This document shows positions 1 to 6,432 of a stretch of 7,283 bases of DNA, one piece after another. This DNA is from DAOTYH01 sp034435015. GTDB taxonomy: Bacteria > Chloroflexota > Anaerolineae > Aggregatilineales > UBA3940. The translations under genes and the position numbers were made by a program. Every line of letters begins with the position of its first letter. Position 1 is the stretch's first letter. The stretch is from positions 1-7,283 of the forward strand of contig DAOTYH010000110.1 of assembly GCA_034435015.1 (NCBI GenBank), written 5' to 3'. The notes beneath the pieces were generated by a model. It ran no database searches. It saw nothing but the letters and a program-made list of their open reading frames with translations, and was not told where the DNA came from.

Positions 1-2099
1 CCCAGGTTGAACGTACAGCTATGCTGTTTGACGAAGGGAACACTGTTCCCTTCGTTGCCCGTTACCGGAAGGAGGTCACCGGCGGGCTGGATGAAGCTGT
101 ACTGGCTGAGTTCCGTGAACAGCTTGAGGCTCTGCGCCGTCTTGATGAGCGCCAGAAGACGGTCATCAAGAGCATTGAAGAACAAGGCAAGCTGACTCCT
201 GAACTGGCTGAGGCCATCGAAGAAGCCGAGACCCTGCAACAGGTCGAAGACCTCTACCTGCCCTACAAGCCCAAGCGCCGCACTCGCGCACAGGTAGCAC
301 GGGAACGCGGCCTCGAACCTCTAGCAGGCTGGATACTGGAGCAGGCCGTCTTTGATCCGTCTCAATATAGTGAGTTGGCGGCATCTTACCTCTCTGATGA
401 AGTGCCTGCGCCGGAAGATGCATGGCAGGGCGCACGGGATATTGTTGCTGAGATTGTTTCGGATGATGCCCGCTCGCGGGAGACTGCCCGTCAGATCACG
501 TGGGATTACGGCCTGCTGAGGTCCATTCTGGCTGAGGAAAGCAAGGACCCCAAACGAACTTATCAGCTTTATTATGAGTTCTCGGCCCGCCTGAGAGGAC
601 TCAGGCCGCATCAGGTGCTGGCGCTGAATCGGGGCGAGTCAGAGGGGGCGTTACGCGTCTGGGTGGAGATCAACGGTGAGGAGATCATTGCCGCCCTGCG
701 CGAGCTGTATCCCTCTGATCCGCGCTCCCCGTTGGCTCGCGATCTGGCGCTGGCAGTGGCCGATGCCTACGACCGCTTGATCCGTGATCCCATCGAGCGC
801 GAGATCCGCCGCGATCTGACGGCCTGGGCTGATGAACACGCCATCCATGTCTTTTCGACCAACTTACGTAATCTGCTGTTGACCCCTCCCATCAAAGGGG
901 CAACGGTGCTGGGAATTGACCCCGGCTATCGGACAGGCTGTAAGGTGGCTGTGGTAGACCCAACGGGCAAGGTGCTGGAGGTAGATACCATCTACCCGCA
1001 TGAGCCGCACAATAAGCAGGGGCAGTCGCTGGGTGTATTGCATGATTTGGTTGCCCGTTACGGCGTCGGCCTCATTGCCATTGGCAACGGGACGGCCAGC
1101 CGTGAGACGGAAGAACTGGTCGCCCGGCTGATCGCGGAGGGGGCGCCCGTCCGCTACCTGATTGTCAGTGAGGCGGGGGCGTCGGTCTATTCGGCCAGCC
1201 CGCTGGCGCGGGCTGAGTTGCCTGAGATGGATGTCAGCCTGCGCGGGGCGGTCAGCATCGCCCGGCGGGCGCAGGACCCGCTGGCCGAGCTGGTCAAGAT
1301 TGACCCCAAGAGCATTGGCGTAGGGATGTATCAGCACGATGTTGATCAGAAGGCATTGGCGGCGGCGTTGAGCTGGGTGGTGGAGAGCGTGGTCAACGCG
1401 GTGGGGGTGGATGTCAATACTGCCTCGCCGGCGTTGCTTCAGTATGTGGCTGGGGTAGGGGAGAAGCTGGCCCAGCGGATCGTTGCCTGCCGCGATGAAC
1501 ACGGGCCGTTCCCTTCGCGCGAAGCGATCCGCAAAGTGCCCGGCATGGGGGATAAAACTTTCCAGCAGGCGGCGGGTTTCCTGCGCGTGCCGGGCGGGGA
1601 TAATCCGCTGGACAATACCGGCGTCCACCCGGAGAGTTATCAGGCGGTACACAAGCTGCTTGATCGGCTGGGGCTGTCGCTGGATGATCCCCTGCTGGCC
1701 GAGAAGCTGGGGCAGGCGCAGGCCGGGCTTGATCTAAATAAGATAGCTGATCAGATGGGGGTGGGCGTTCCTACTCTCAATGACATCTTGGCGGAGCTTC
1801 AGCGCCCTGGACGTGATCCGCGTGAGGATGTGCCGCCTCCCATCCTGCGGGAGGATGTACTCCGGATGGAAGACCTTCAGCCGGGCATGAAGCTCTACGG
1901 GACGGTGCGCAACGTGGTAGATTTTGGCGCCTTTGTGGACATTGGTGTCAAACAGGATGGGCTGGTGCATATCTCGCAGATGGCAGACTATCGCGTTGGA
2001 TCGCCGTATGAGGTGGTCAGTGTGGGGCAGATCGTCGAAGTGACAGTGATCGAAGTGGACGCGGAGCGGGGGCGGGTCGCATTGAGTATGCGTCAGTAA
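1..2099 (+). CDS. tex: Tex family RNA-binding transcription accessory protein (5' partial)
   Basis: Tex is a cytoplasmic nucleic-acid-binding protein related to eukaryotic Spt6 and linked to transcription; its exact bacterial role is only partly known. The frame is already open at base 3. The residues before the first ATG at 21 (QVERTA) continue smoothly into the family motif FVARYRKEVTGG, so ATG 21 is internal and I infer that about 15-30 N-terminal residues lie outside the window. The order is canonical: a helical Tex N-terminal region; a YqgF/RNase H-like domain from about 900 to 1290, opening with GIDPGYRTG; helix-hairpin-helix DNA-binding segments at about 1416-1640 (LQYVAGVGEKLAQRIV, then a KVPGMGDKTF segment); and a C-terminal S1 RNA-binding domain from about 1884 to the stop (VVDFGAFVDIG, DGLVHISQM, ALSMRQ). 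The visible part is 698 codons, consistent with a compact Tex ending just after S1. No frameshift is seen. Identification is very secure; the true start cannot be given. Confidence 0.97.
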   Translation, partial: QVERTAMLFDEGNTVPFVARYRKEVTGGLDEAVLAEFREQLEALRRLDERQKTVIKSIEEQGKLTPELAEAIEEAETLQQVEDLYLPYKPKRRTRAQVARERGLEPLAGWILEQAVFDPSQYSELAASYLSDEVPAPEDAWQGARDIVAEIVSDDARSRETARQITWDYGLLRSILAEESKDPKRTYQLYYEFSARLRGLRPHQVLALNRGESEGALRVWVEINGEEIIAALRELYPSDPRSPLARDLALAVADAYDRLIRDPIEREIRRDLTAWADEHAIHVFSTNLRNLLLTPPIKGATVLGIDPGYRTGCKVAVVDPTGKVLEVDTIYPHEPHNKQGQSLGVLHDLVARYGVGLIAIGNGTASRETEELVARLIAEGAPVRYLIVSEAGASVYSASPLARAELPEMDVSLRGAVSIARRAQDPLAELVKIDPKSIGVGMYQHDVDQKALAAALSWVVESVVNAVGVDVNTASPALLQYVAGVGEKLAQRIVACRDEHGPFPSREAIRKVPGMGDKTFQQAAGFLRVPGGDNPLDNTGVHPESYQAVHKLLDRLGLSLDDPLLAEKLGQAQAGLDLNKIADQMGVGVPTLNDILAELQRPGRDPREDVPPPILREDVLRMEDLQPGMKLYGTVRNVVDFGAFVDIGVKQDGLVHISQMADYRVGSPYEVVSVGQIVEVTVIEVDAERGRVALSMRQ

Positions 2100-2117
2100 A
2101 CCGCCGCAGGCGGTTTA
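2097..2117 (+). terminator. Hairpin overlapping the tex stop codon, probable terminator
   Basis: TAAACCGCC, a GCA loop and GGCGGTTTA form a perfect 9-bp stem with a 3-nt loop, and the tex TAA stop is part of the left arm. The next 20 bases are T/A-rich (tatttatttatgttat) but not a clean T run, so this is a non-ideal intrinsic terminator. It would separate tex from the downstream reductase unit. The structure is read directly from the sequence; the function is inferred. Confidence 0.6.
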
Positions 2118-2234
2118 GCGTATTTATTTATGTTATGAAGACCCAATGAAATGAATGGAGGAGACTGGGTGAAGTTCTAGAGGCTAAGATTTTTACTCAC
2201 GACAGCTTTATGCTCATCGGTGTGCTGGTGCTGG

Positions 2235-2250
2235 GCTGTGACGTCACAGC
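2235..2250. promoter_or_regulatory. Perfect 16-bp palindrome, candidate operator
   Basis: GCTGTGACGTCACAGC equals its own reverse complement over all 16 bases. It ends 47 bases before the ATG of the reductase gene, in the non-coding leader after the tex hairpin. Position and symmetry fit an operator for a homodimeric regulator of the reductase-protease unit. The TGTGA/TCACA halves resemble CRP/FNR-type half-sites, but they are 2 bases apart instead of the usual 6 for CRP, so no regulator family is assigned. No convincing -35/-10 pair was found beside it. Confidence 0.4.
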
Positions 2251-2286
2251 GGCAAACATCTGGTGCGCAATGATCAGGAGAGAAGT

Positions 2287-2295
2287 AAGGAGAGG
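2287..2295 (+). promoter_or_regulatory. Ribosome binding site of the reductase gene
   Basis: AAGGAGAGG lies just before ATG 2298, with the AGGAG core 5 bases from the start codon. It supports this start over the overlapping frame that opens at ATG 2210, which has no Shine-Dalgarno sequence. Confidence 0.75.
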
Positions 2296-2297
2296 TT

Positions 2298-2741
2298 ATG
2301 ACGACAACGACCCAGAACAAGCCGACTGCCCTGTGGCGCTGGTTCATGAAGGCCCAGAACCCGTTTATGAAGTGGCTGTTACGCTCGCCCCTGCATGGCA
2401 TAGTCAGCCGGATGTACCTGCTCATTACGTTTACCGGCCGCAAAAGCGGCATGTCTTATACGACACCGGTGCAGTACGCGCAGGACGGCAATACGTTCTA
2501 TATCATCACCAGCGAGGGTTATACCTGGTGGAAGAACCTGCGCGGTGGAGCAAATGTACACATCCACCTACGCGGGAAGACCTACTCTGCCTACGCGGAT
2601 ACCTTGACCGACCCAGAGGCGATCAAGGCACTGCTGGCGAAAACCTACCCAAGTATCAGCGCAGAACATCGTGAGCGTTTTGCGCCGGGCAAGGTAGCGG
2701 TTACGGTTCGTTTGGAAGAATGGGAGGAACTGGAGAAATGA
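2298..2741 (+). CDS. Nitroreductase/quinone reductase family protein (F420H2-dependent, Ddn-like)
   Basis: This 147-residue protein resembles the deazaflavin (F420)-dependent nitroreductase family typified by mycobacterial Ddn, small split-barrel proteins that use reduced F420 to reduce quinones or nitro compounds. Visible signatures are the amphipathic N-terminal helix region (residues 11-30), the barrel strand LLITFTGRKSG at 41-51, the continuing YTTPVQY strand at 54-60, the WWKNLRGGANVHIHLRGK segment at 77-94, and an acidic C-terminus. The length is typical of the family. There is no signal peptide; some relatives attach to membranes through the N-terminal helix. The stop overlaps the next start in ATGA, so it should be co-translated with the protease gene. 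Cofactor and substrate are inferred from the family; some members may use FMN or have no known substrate, and no F420 biosynthesis gene is in the window. Confidence 0.85.
   Translation: MTTTTQNKPTALWRWFMKAQNPFMKWLLRSPLHGIVSRMYLLITFTGRKSGMSYTTPVQYAQDGNTFYIITSEGYTWWKNLRGGANVHIHLRGKTYSAYADTLTDPEAIKALLAKTYPSISAEHRERFAPGKVAVTVRLEEWEELEK
2722..2728 (+). promoter_or_regulatory. Ribosome binding site deciding the protease start
   Basis: GGGAGGA lies inside the end of the reductase gene, about 9 bases before ATG 2738. An earlier in-frame ATG at 2720 sits upstream of this site and has no Shine-Dalgarno sequence of its own, so 2738 is the better start and gives the classic ATGA stop/start overlap. Confidence 0.7.
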
Positions 2742-3574
2742 CTACCTATCTGACTGAAGCACATCGTCAAAACCTCATCAGCCGTTACCCTGTACCGGCA
2801 TATTTCATCATCGCCTACGCCTTCTCATGGGCAATTGGCGGCTTGCTGATTGCAGATTATCATGGCGTGGTCAGCGTGCCAAAGGCGTTGCACTATGTCA
2901 GTGCGTTTGGGCCTACAATTGCCGCCCTCATTGTGACCGCCATTATCGGCGGGCGGGCAGGGCTGGCTGACCTGTGGCGGCGTATCGTCGGCGTTAATGT
3001 CGGCTGGGGCTGGTGGCTGATCGGGCTTGGCACGCCCCTGGTCCTAGGACTTGTGGCAGTTATCGTCTATGCCCTGACTAACAGCGCTTTGCCGGAATTA
3101 GCGTTATTCGGGCGGGTTGATTATCTTGGAAACATCGGCGTGCTGGCGGCGCTGGCGCTGTGGGTCGCTACTTACGGCTTCGGTGAGGAGATCGGCTGGC
3201 GCGGCTTCGCCCTCCACCGCATGGAGTCCGGCGGGTGGGTGCGGGCCGCGATGATCATCGGCGTGCTGTGGGGGTTGTGGCATCTGCCGTACTTCTTCTA
3301 TAAGGAGAACTTCATCGCATTGGGGATAGGCGGCTTCGTCGGTTATCTCGTCAGCATCGTGATGGGTTCGATCCTGCTCTCGTGGATATATCGGGGCAGT
3401 GGGCATAGCATCCTGCTGGTAGCGTTGTGGCACGGGCTGTTCGACTTCGTGAGCGCGTCGCCGGTCGCGGAGGGTACAGGTAACGCCATTCTCAGTAGTG
3501 TGGTGATTGTTTGGGTGATCCTTATTGTTTTATGGCAGGCAGGTCGAGGCAAAGTTTTTGGGGGCAGGACCTGA
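2738..3574 (+). CDS. CPBP family intramembrane glutamic endopeptidase (CAAX protease/Rce1-like)
   Basis: This is a polytopic membrane protein of 278 residues from ATG 2738, in the Abi/CPBP family, whose members cleave peptide substrates within the membrane (Rce1 CAAX proteolysis, bacteriocin self-immunity, and many of unknown role). All three family motifs are present: motif 1, GEEIGWRGF, with the catalytic Glu pair at residues 150-151 and Arg at 155; motif 2, GLWHLPYFF, with His at 182; and motif 3, WHGLFDF, with His at 232 and Asp at 236. Hydrophobic segments lie at about 20-40, 52-72, 90-114, 132-148, 170-187, 195-217, 223-240 and 250-267. All key residues are intact, so an active enzyme is expected. 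It overlaps the reductase gene by 4 bases. Prenylated CAAX substrates are not expected in bacteria, and the real substrate is unknown. Confidence 0.92.
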   Translation: MTTYLTEAHRQNLISRYPVPAYFIIAYAFSWAIGGLLIADYHGVVSVPKALHYVSAFGPTIAALIVTAIIGGRAGLADLWRRIVGVNVGWGWWLIGLGTPLVLGLVAVIVYALTNSALPELALFGRVDYLGNIGVLAALALWVATYGFGEEIGWRGFALHRMESGGWVRAAMIIGVLWGLWHLPYFFYKENFIALGIGGFVGYLVSIVMGSILLSWIYRGSGHSILLVALWHGLFDFVSASPVAEGTGNAILSSVVIVWVILIVLWQAGRGKVFGGRT

Positions 3575-3632
3575 GACTTATCTTGCGGGTCAGCGGTTGG
3601 CTGGGGAGGGTTTTGACCTGCGTCCGACAAGT

Positions 3633-3642
3633 GGGGGGAAGG
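3633..3642 (+). promoter_or_regulatory. Ribosome binding site of the pentapeptide gene
   Basis: GGGGGGAAGG is a purine-rich stretch ending 4 bases before ATG 3647. An ATG at 3643 is in another frame and gives only a short overlapping frame. The 72-bp gap after the protease gene otherwise holds nothing I can identify, including no clear terminator, so read-through from the upstream unit is possible. Confidence 0.5.
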
Positions 3643-3646
3643 ATGG

Positions 3647-4537
3647 ATGAGCAGACTCCGGCAGTGGTGGGGTGGACTGACACAGTCCGTGAGATTACGT
3701 ATTCTGGTGATCCCTGTGCTGTTTGTCAGCGCGGTTGTGCCGACTGCTTGGGGGCTGTTCCAGAACCGTGACTGGGCCGGGCTGGCGCTCAATTTCGGAA
3801 CAGGGATGGGCGGCACGCTGCTGACTTTCATCCTGATCGATCTGCTCATTGGCGGCAGAGAGAAGCAGGAAGCTGAAGAGCGGGCCAAACGCCGCCGGAA
3901 AGCTACCTATCAGCGCAAGACCCGGCAGGACAAGGACCGTCTCATCCTCCAGTTAGGAAGCCGCATTAACGAGGTAGCCCGGCATGCGGCTGAAGAATTG
4001 AGGAGCAGGGGCTGGCTTCAGGATGGGACGCTGAATCAGGCCAAGTTGAATGGCGCTAATCTGGCAGGGGCTGATCTGCGCGGCGCAAGCCTCCAGAGGG
4101 CCAGGCTGTTCAAGGCTAACCTGCAAGGCGCTTATCTGCTCAAGGCTGATCTGCGGGAAGCGCATCTGGCCGGCGCTGACCTGCAAGGAGCACATATGGG
4201 CGGGGCAAACCTGCTGGGGGCCGCCATGGCCGGTGTCAACCTGCAAGGGGCGTTTCAGGTCAGCGCCAAACAACTTGCCCTTGCCAGCCGCTTGAAGGGG
4301 GCTACCATGCCGGACGGCAGCCGCTATGACGGGCGGTACAACCTGCCGGGCGATCTCAGGCAGGCCGCCAGAGTCGGCGTGGACTGTGCCGATGCTCTCT
4401 CGATGGCAGGCTGGTATGGCGTCCCGCTTGAGGTGTATCAGACCGGGCAGGCTTGGGCGAAACGCAAGAACCTCTCCCGATTCCAATCACAAGCAGAGGA
4501 AGCCCTGAGTGAGGGTAAGGGTGAGCCGATGCAATAG
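3647..4537 (+). CDS. Membrane-anchored pentapeptide-repeat protein
   Basis: This 296-residue protein has four parts. The N-terminus (1-70) has two hydrophobic segments, at about 17-37 and 43-68, so the protein is probably membrane-anchored with its N- and C-termini on the cytoplasmic side; the flanking residues are basic. Residues 71-125 are highly charged, with a KRRRK cluster, and are probably helical or coiled-coil. Residues about 129-203 form a pentapeptide solenoid of roughly 15 A(D/N)LxG-type repeats (for example NGANLAGADLRGASL), a short right-handed quadrilateral helix. The non-repetitive tail (204-296) includes MPDGSRYDGR and is unassigned. Pentapeptide proteins have varied roles, and the short solenoid and membrane anchor do not suggest a Qnr/MfpA-like DNA mimic; a scaffold or protein-interaction role is more likely. 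The gene lies 72 bp after the protease gene and in the same frame as the enzyme gene that follows. Confidence 0.88.
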   Translation: MSRLRQWWGGLTQSVRLRILVIPVLFVSAVVPTAWGLFQNRDWAGLALNFGTGMGGTLLTFILIDLLIGGREKQEAEERAKRRRKATYQRKTRQDKDRLILQLGSRINEVARHAAEELRSRGWLQDGTLNQAKLNGANLAGADLRGASLQRARLFKANLQGAYLLKADLREAHLAGADLQGAHMGGANLLGAAMAGVNLQGAFQVSAKQLALASRLKGATMPDGSRYDGRYNLPGDLRQAARVGVDCADALSMAGWYGVPLEVYQTGQAWAKRKNLSRFQSQAEEALSEGKGEPMQ

Positions 4538-4604
4538 CATTGGACTGGTCAGATAGTCATCCCGTTTGCTAGCGGGTTCAGGGGCTGGAGCGGACAGCTT
4601 GGTC

Positions 4605-4610
4605 AGGAGG
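4605..4610 (+). promoter_or_regulatory. Strong ribosome binding site fixing the GH46-like start
   Basis: A complete AGGAGG lies 5 bases before ATG 4616. Upstream the frame stays open back to the TAG of the pentapeptide gene at 4535-4537 but contains no ATG, GTG or TTG. The start is therefore unambiguous and leaves no room for an N-terminal signal peptide by re-starting. Confidence 0.8.
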
Positions 4611-4615
4611 ACACC

Positions 4616-5593
4616 ATGGATGAGAAAGAACGGATCAGACTGGCGGCGTTCAATATCACAGCGGCTTTTGAAGGTAACAAGGGTTACGCCATGTACCAGA
4701 CCTATGATGCCGGCATCATCAGTTACGGGCGATTCCAGTTTACACTGGCAAGCGGCAGTCTGGCATCAGTGGTGGACAGTTACCTGATGCGCTCAAACAG
4801 CCCTGTTGCAGAGCAATTACGGGCCTATCAGGCCCGCATCAGGAATCGGGATGCCAGCCTGCGCAACGATGCACAGCTTCAGAACTTGCTGGTTCAGGCC
4901 GCCGCTGAGAAGGCCATGCAGGATGCACAGGATGAGGTGGTTATCAAGAGCTACTGGATTCCATCACAGGATAGTGTCACTGTGCGCGGCATCCAGACCC
5001 CGCTGGGGCAGGCACTTCTGTTTGATATGGCCATCCAGCATGGGCCGGCTAATAAGCTGATCCGCAAAGCCGAAGAGGAGCTGGGTGTGCCGCCCCGCAG
5101 CCGGTTAGTCGAAAACGGCCTGACTGAACAGCAGTTGATCCAGCGGGTTGTGGACGTGCGCAGACGGGCGCTGTATGCTCAGGCTGAACGGGATCGTCTG
5201 CCGGGCTTGAAGCGGCGGGCAGACTTCTGGGTTGATCTGGTTCAGAAGGGCGACTGGCGGCTTCAGGGCGATGCAGATGGAAATGTGTGGGTCTTTGGCG
5301 CACCCGTACAGGTCAGGAATCCGGGCGGTGTCAGCGAGCCTCCTTCAGCGACAACCGTGCCTGCCGAAGCCGTCAGGGCGGTATATATCGCCAACGCTAC
5401 AGTGTTCGTGCGCCAGTCACCGGATGTCTTCAGCCCCATTGTGTGCGGGCTGGCGCGTGGCAGTCGTGTGCCGGTGATCCAGCGGTACACTCCCTCTGCT
5501 GATGAGGAGTGGCTGCAAATAGAGAGCGGCTGGATTCCAAGACGCCATCCGGCCTACGGGGCGCAGACACTGGGCGAGCTGGCGCCGGTATAG
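4616..5593 (+). CDS. Divergent GH46 chitosanase-like hydrolase with C-terminal SH3b-like domain
   Basis: This 325-residue protein resembles family GH46 chitosanases, lysozyme-superfamily enzymes that cleave beta-1,4-linked glucosamine polymers. Residues 12-235 match the family in order: the AAFEGNKGY helix with candidate acid Glu19; YDAGIISYGRFQF with candidate base Asp31; a region like the family's FQQAQ-D-R-YF element (AMQDAQDEVVIKSYW, 100-114); LGQALLFDMAIQHGPAN at 130-146, the strongest match; and a closing KGDWRLQGDADGNVWVFG segment (211-228). The Glu-Asp spacing is shorter than in classical GH46, and the family's usual Asp/Asn after the Glu is Gly here, so substrate may differ (chitosan, peptidoglycan or another polymer). 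After a Pro/Ser-rich linker (236-252), residues about 253-310 look like a bacterial SH3 domain (FVRQSPDVFSPIVCGLARGS, then EEWLQI and GWIPRR), usually a cell-wall ligand binder. No signal peptide or membrane segment is visible, which is odd for such an enzyme. It converges with the leftward genes. Confidence 0.68.
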   Translation: MDEKERIRLAAFNITAAFEGNKGYAMYQTYDAGIISYGRFQFTLASGSLASVVDSYLMRSNSPVAEQLRAYQARIRNRDASLRNDAQLQNLLVQAAAEKAMQDAQDEVVIKSYWIPSQDSVTVRGIQTPLGQALLFDMAIQHGPANKLIRKAEEELGVPPRSRLVENGLTEQQLIQRVVDVRRRALYAQAERDRLPGLKRRADFWVDLVQKGDWRLQGDADGNVWVFGAPVQVRNPGGVSEPPSATTVPAEAVRAVYIANATVFVRQSPDVFSPIVCGLARGSRVPVIQRYTPSADEEWLQIESGWIPRRHPAYGAQTLGELAPV

Positions 5594-5637
5594 GCCTGCA
5601 CCTCCTTGTTACATGATGCGGTGCAGGCGTGCCTGCA
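5594..5637. repeat. Three-arm inverted repeat between convergent genes, possible shared terminator
   Basis: GCCTGCACC (5594-5602) pairs perfectly with GGTGCAGGC (5620-5628) across a 17-nt loop. The second arm can instead pair with GCCTGCA (5631-5637) across a 2-base gap, followed on the + strand by atatatat. The element starts right after the stop of the GH46-like gene and covers the last codons of the leftward membrane gene. Its place between converging genes suggests a transcription end, but there is no clean T run in either direction. Confidence 0.4.
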
Positions 5638-6418
5638 TATATATCCCGCAGGCAACGATCAGATAAGAGATCATGTAGCTGGCTTCAACGATGGCTGTCA
5701 TAAGGCCGGCGCCGCTTTCCAAGTTGACCAGATAAATATCGTGCCAGCTTGCGTACACAAACAGCAGGTCCGAGACGGCATTGATCAGAAAGCCGATGCC
5801 GATCAGTGCCCATGGCTTGGCTAGTGCTCCGCCGCTCAGGGCCTGCACACTTAGAAGTGCCCCCAGAGCAACCAGCAGGTCGCCCATCGGGTATATCACA
5901 TCCAATGCCTGTTCAAAGGGGTCAGAGTAGTCTGGGTAGGTAACAATGGGCCAGATGATGAAGATGAGAGCGAGGGCGGCAATCATGGCAAAAAGCCCTA
6001 TGGTAATTCCCAGCCGTACAGAGGAGGGGCCCCGCCCCAGTGAGCGGTATCGCAGGTAGAGCGCAACAAACAGAGGGATGTACCCCAGCACCCATGACAC
6101 GTCAGCCACAGAGGGGTAGGGAACTTCAGTGCTCGTGAAGAGAAAGAAAGTCCAGATACCTTCTCCGATAGCCCACAATAGCATGCCTAGACTCAGCAGT
6201 CCCCAGATCGCCTTCAGCAGTTCGCCTCTTTCAAAGGAGTTCCATAGTCCAGCCGCCAGCAGGCCGCCTGCCAGGGCGAATAGGGTATTTAAGATGCCGA
6301 CAATCTGAGGGGTGGCCGGGAGGCCGATGGCGTAGAAGATGATAGTCAGCCCAACTATGGCCGCACCGGTGATGACTAAGCCGGTGAGCCGACCGTCTTT
6401 TACCTGTGGGGTTGTCAT
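5609..6418 (-). CDS. Eight-helix membrane protein resembling a detached sensor domain
   Basis: This 269-residue integral membrane protein starts at ATG 6418. The frame is open further upstream to 6652, but that stretch overlaps the PAS gene, is not hydrophobic, and lacks the ribosome binding site found before 6418. Hydrophobic segments lie at about 12-31, 37-59, 69-95, 106-123, 135-160, 172-193, 201-222 and 238-262. The PYPSVADVSWVLGYIPLF stretch at 100-117 recalls the YPS-x-AD-x-x-x-LxYP signature I associate with N-terminal membrane sensory regions of bacterial histidine kinases and diguanylate cyclases. Here the protein ends with the last helix and a short basic tail (QARLHRIM), with no HAMP, PAS, kinase or GGDEF domain attached. 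It starts 14 bp after the PAS protein gene and is surely co-transcribed with it. A signal-input role is inferred; a transporter or structural role is not excluded. Confidence 0.8.
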   Translation of the reverse strand: MTTPQVKDGRLTGLVITGAAIVGLTIIFYAIGLPATPQIVGILNTLFALAGGLLAAGLWNSFERGELLKAIWGLLSLGMLLWAIGEGIWTFFLFTSTEVPYPSVADVSWVLGYIPLFVALYLRYRSLGRGPSSVRLGITIGLFAMIAALALIFIIWPIVTYPDYSDPFEQALDVIYPMGDLLVALGALLSVQALSGGALAKPWALIGIGFLINAVSDLLFVYASWHDIYLVNLESGAGLMTAIVEASYMISYLIVACGIYMQARLHRIM

Positions 6419-6420
6419 TT

Positions 6421-6432
6421 CTCCTATCCTCT
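6421..6432 (-). promoter_or_regulatory. Ribosome binding site choosing the internal start of the membrane gene
   Basis: Read on the minus strand, AGAGGATAGGAG precedes ATG 6418. The AGAGG part has 9 bases of spacing and the AGGAG part only 2. It fills the whole gap between the PAS gene stop (6433-6435) and the start, arguing for ATG 6418 and against the longer frame from 6652. Confidence 0.65.

Noticed and set aside
864..1652. A 262-codon open frame on the minus strand
   Set aside because: It lies entirely antisense to the conserved YqgF and HhH regions of tex and shows no family motif; it is the usual mirror frame of a GC-rich gene.
2118..2234. Short frames after a good GGAGGAG at 2157-2163 (for example GTG 2169 followed by a TAG three codons later)
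   Set aside because: They encode only 3-9 residues and show no run of regulatory codons or attenuator hairpin; a leader peptide cannot be supported.
2210..2674. A 154-codon frame starting MLIGVLVLGC, which looks like a lipoprotein signal with a lipobox cysteine
   Set aside because: Most of it overlaps the well-supported reductase gene in another frame, it has no Shine-Dalgarno, and the sequence after the first 20 residues is not protein-like.
3511..3771. An 86-codon plus-strand frame with several cysteines (CAVCQRGCADC), suggestive of a zinc-binding protein
   Set aside because: It overlaps the end of the protease gene and the start of the pentapeptide gene, lacks a ribosome binding site, and the cysteines come from the out-of-frame reading of a transmembrane segment.
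3343..3888. A 181-codon frame on the minus strand spanning the protease and pentapeptide genes
   Set aside because: Antisense to two supported genes, across their boundary, with a low-complexity Pro/Ser-rich translation and no motif.
4032..4255. Direct DNA repeats (recurring ctgatctgcg and aacctgcaag units) as a possible repeat array
   Set aside because: They are explained by codons of the A(D/N)LxG pentapeptide repeats; there are no spacers or regular CRISPR-like units.
3953..4486. A 177-codon minus-strand frame with repeated LQVSxxQ-like units
   Set aside because: The repetition is the antisense image of the pentapeptide repeats.
4561..4576. CCCGTTTGCTAGCGGG hairpin between the pentapeptide and hydrolase genes as a terminator
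   Set aside because: The stem is 6 pairs including one G-T wobble and no T tract follows, so it is too weak to call.
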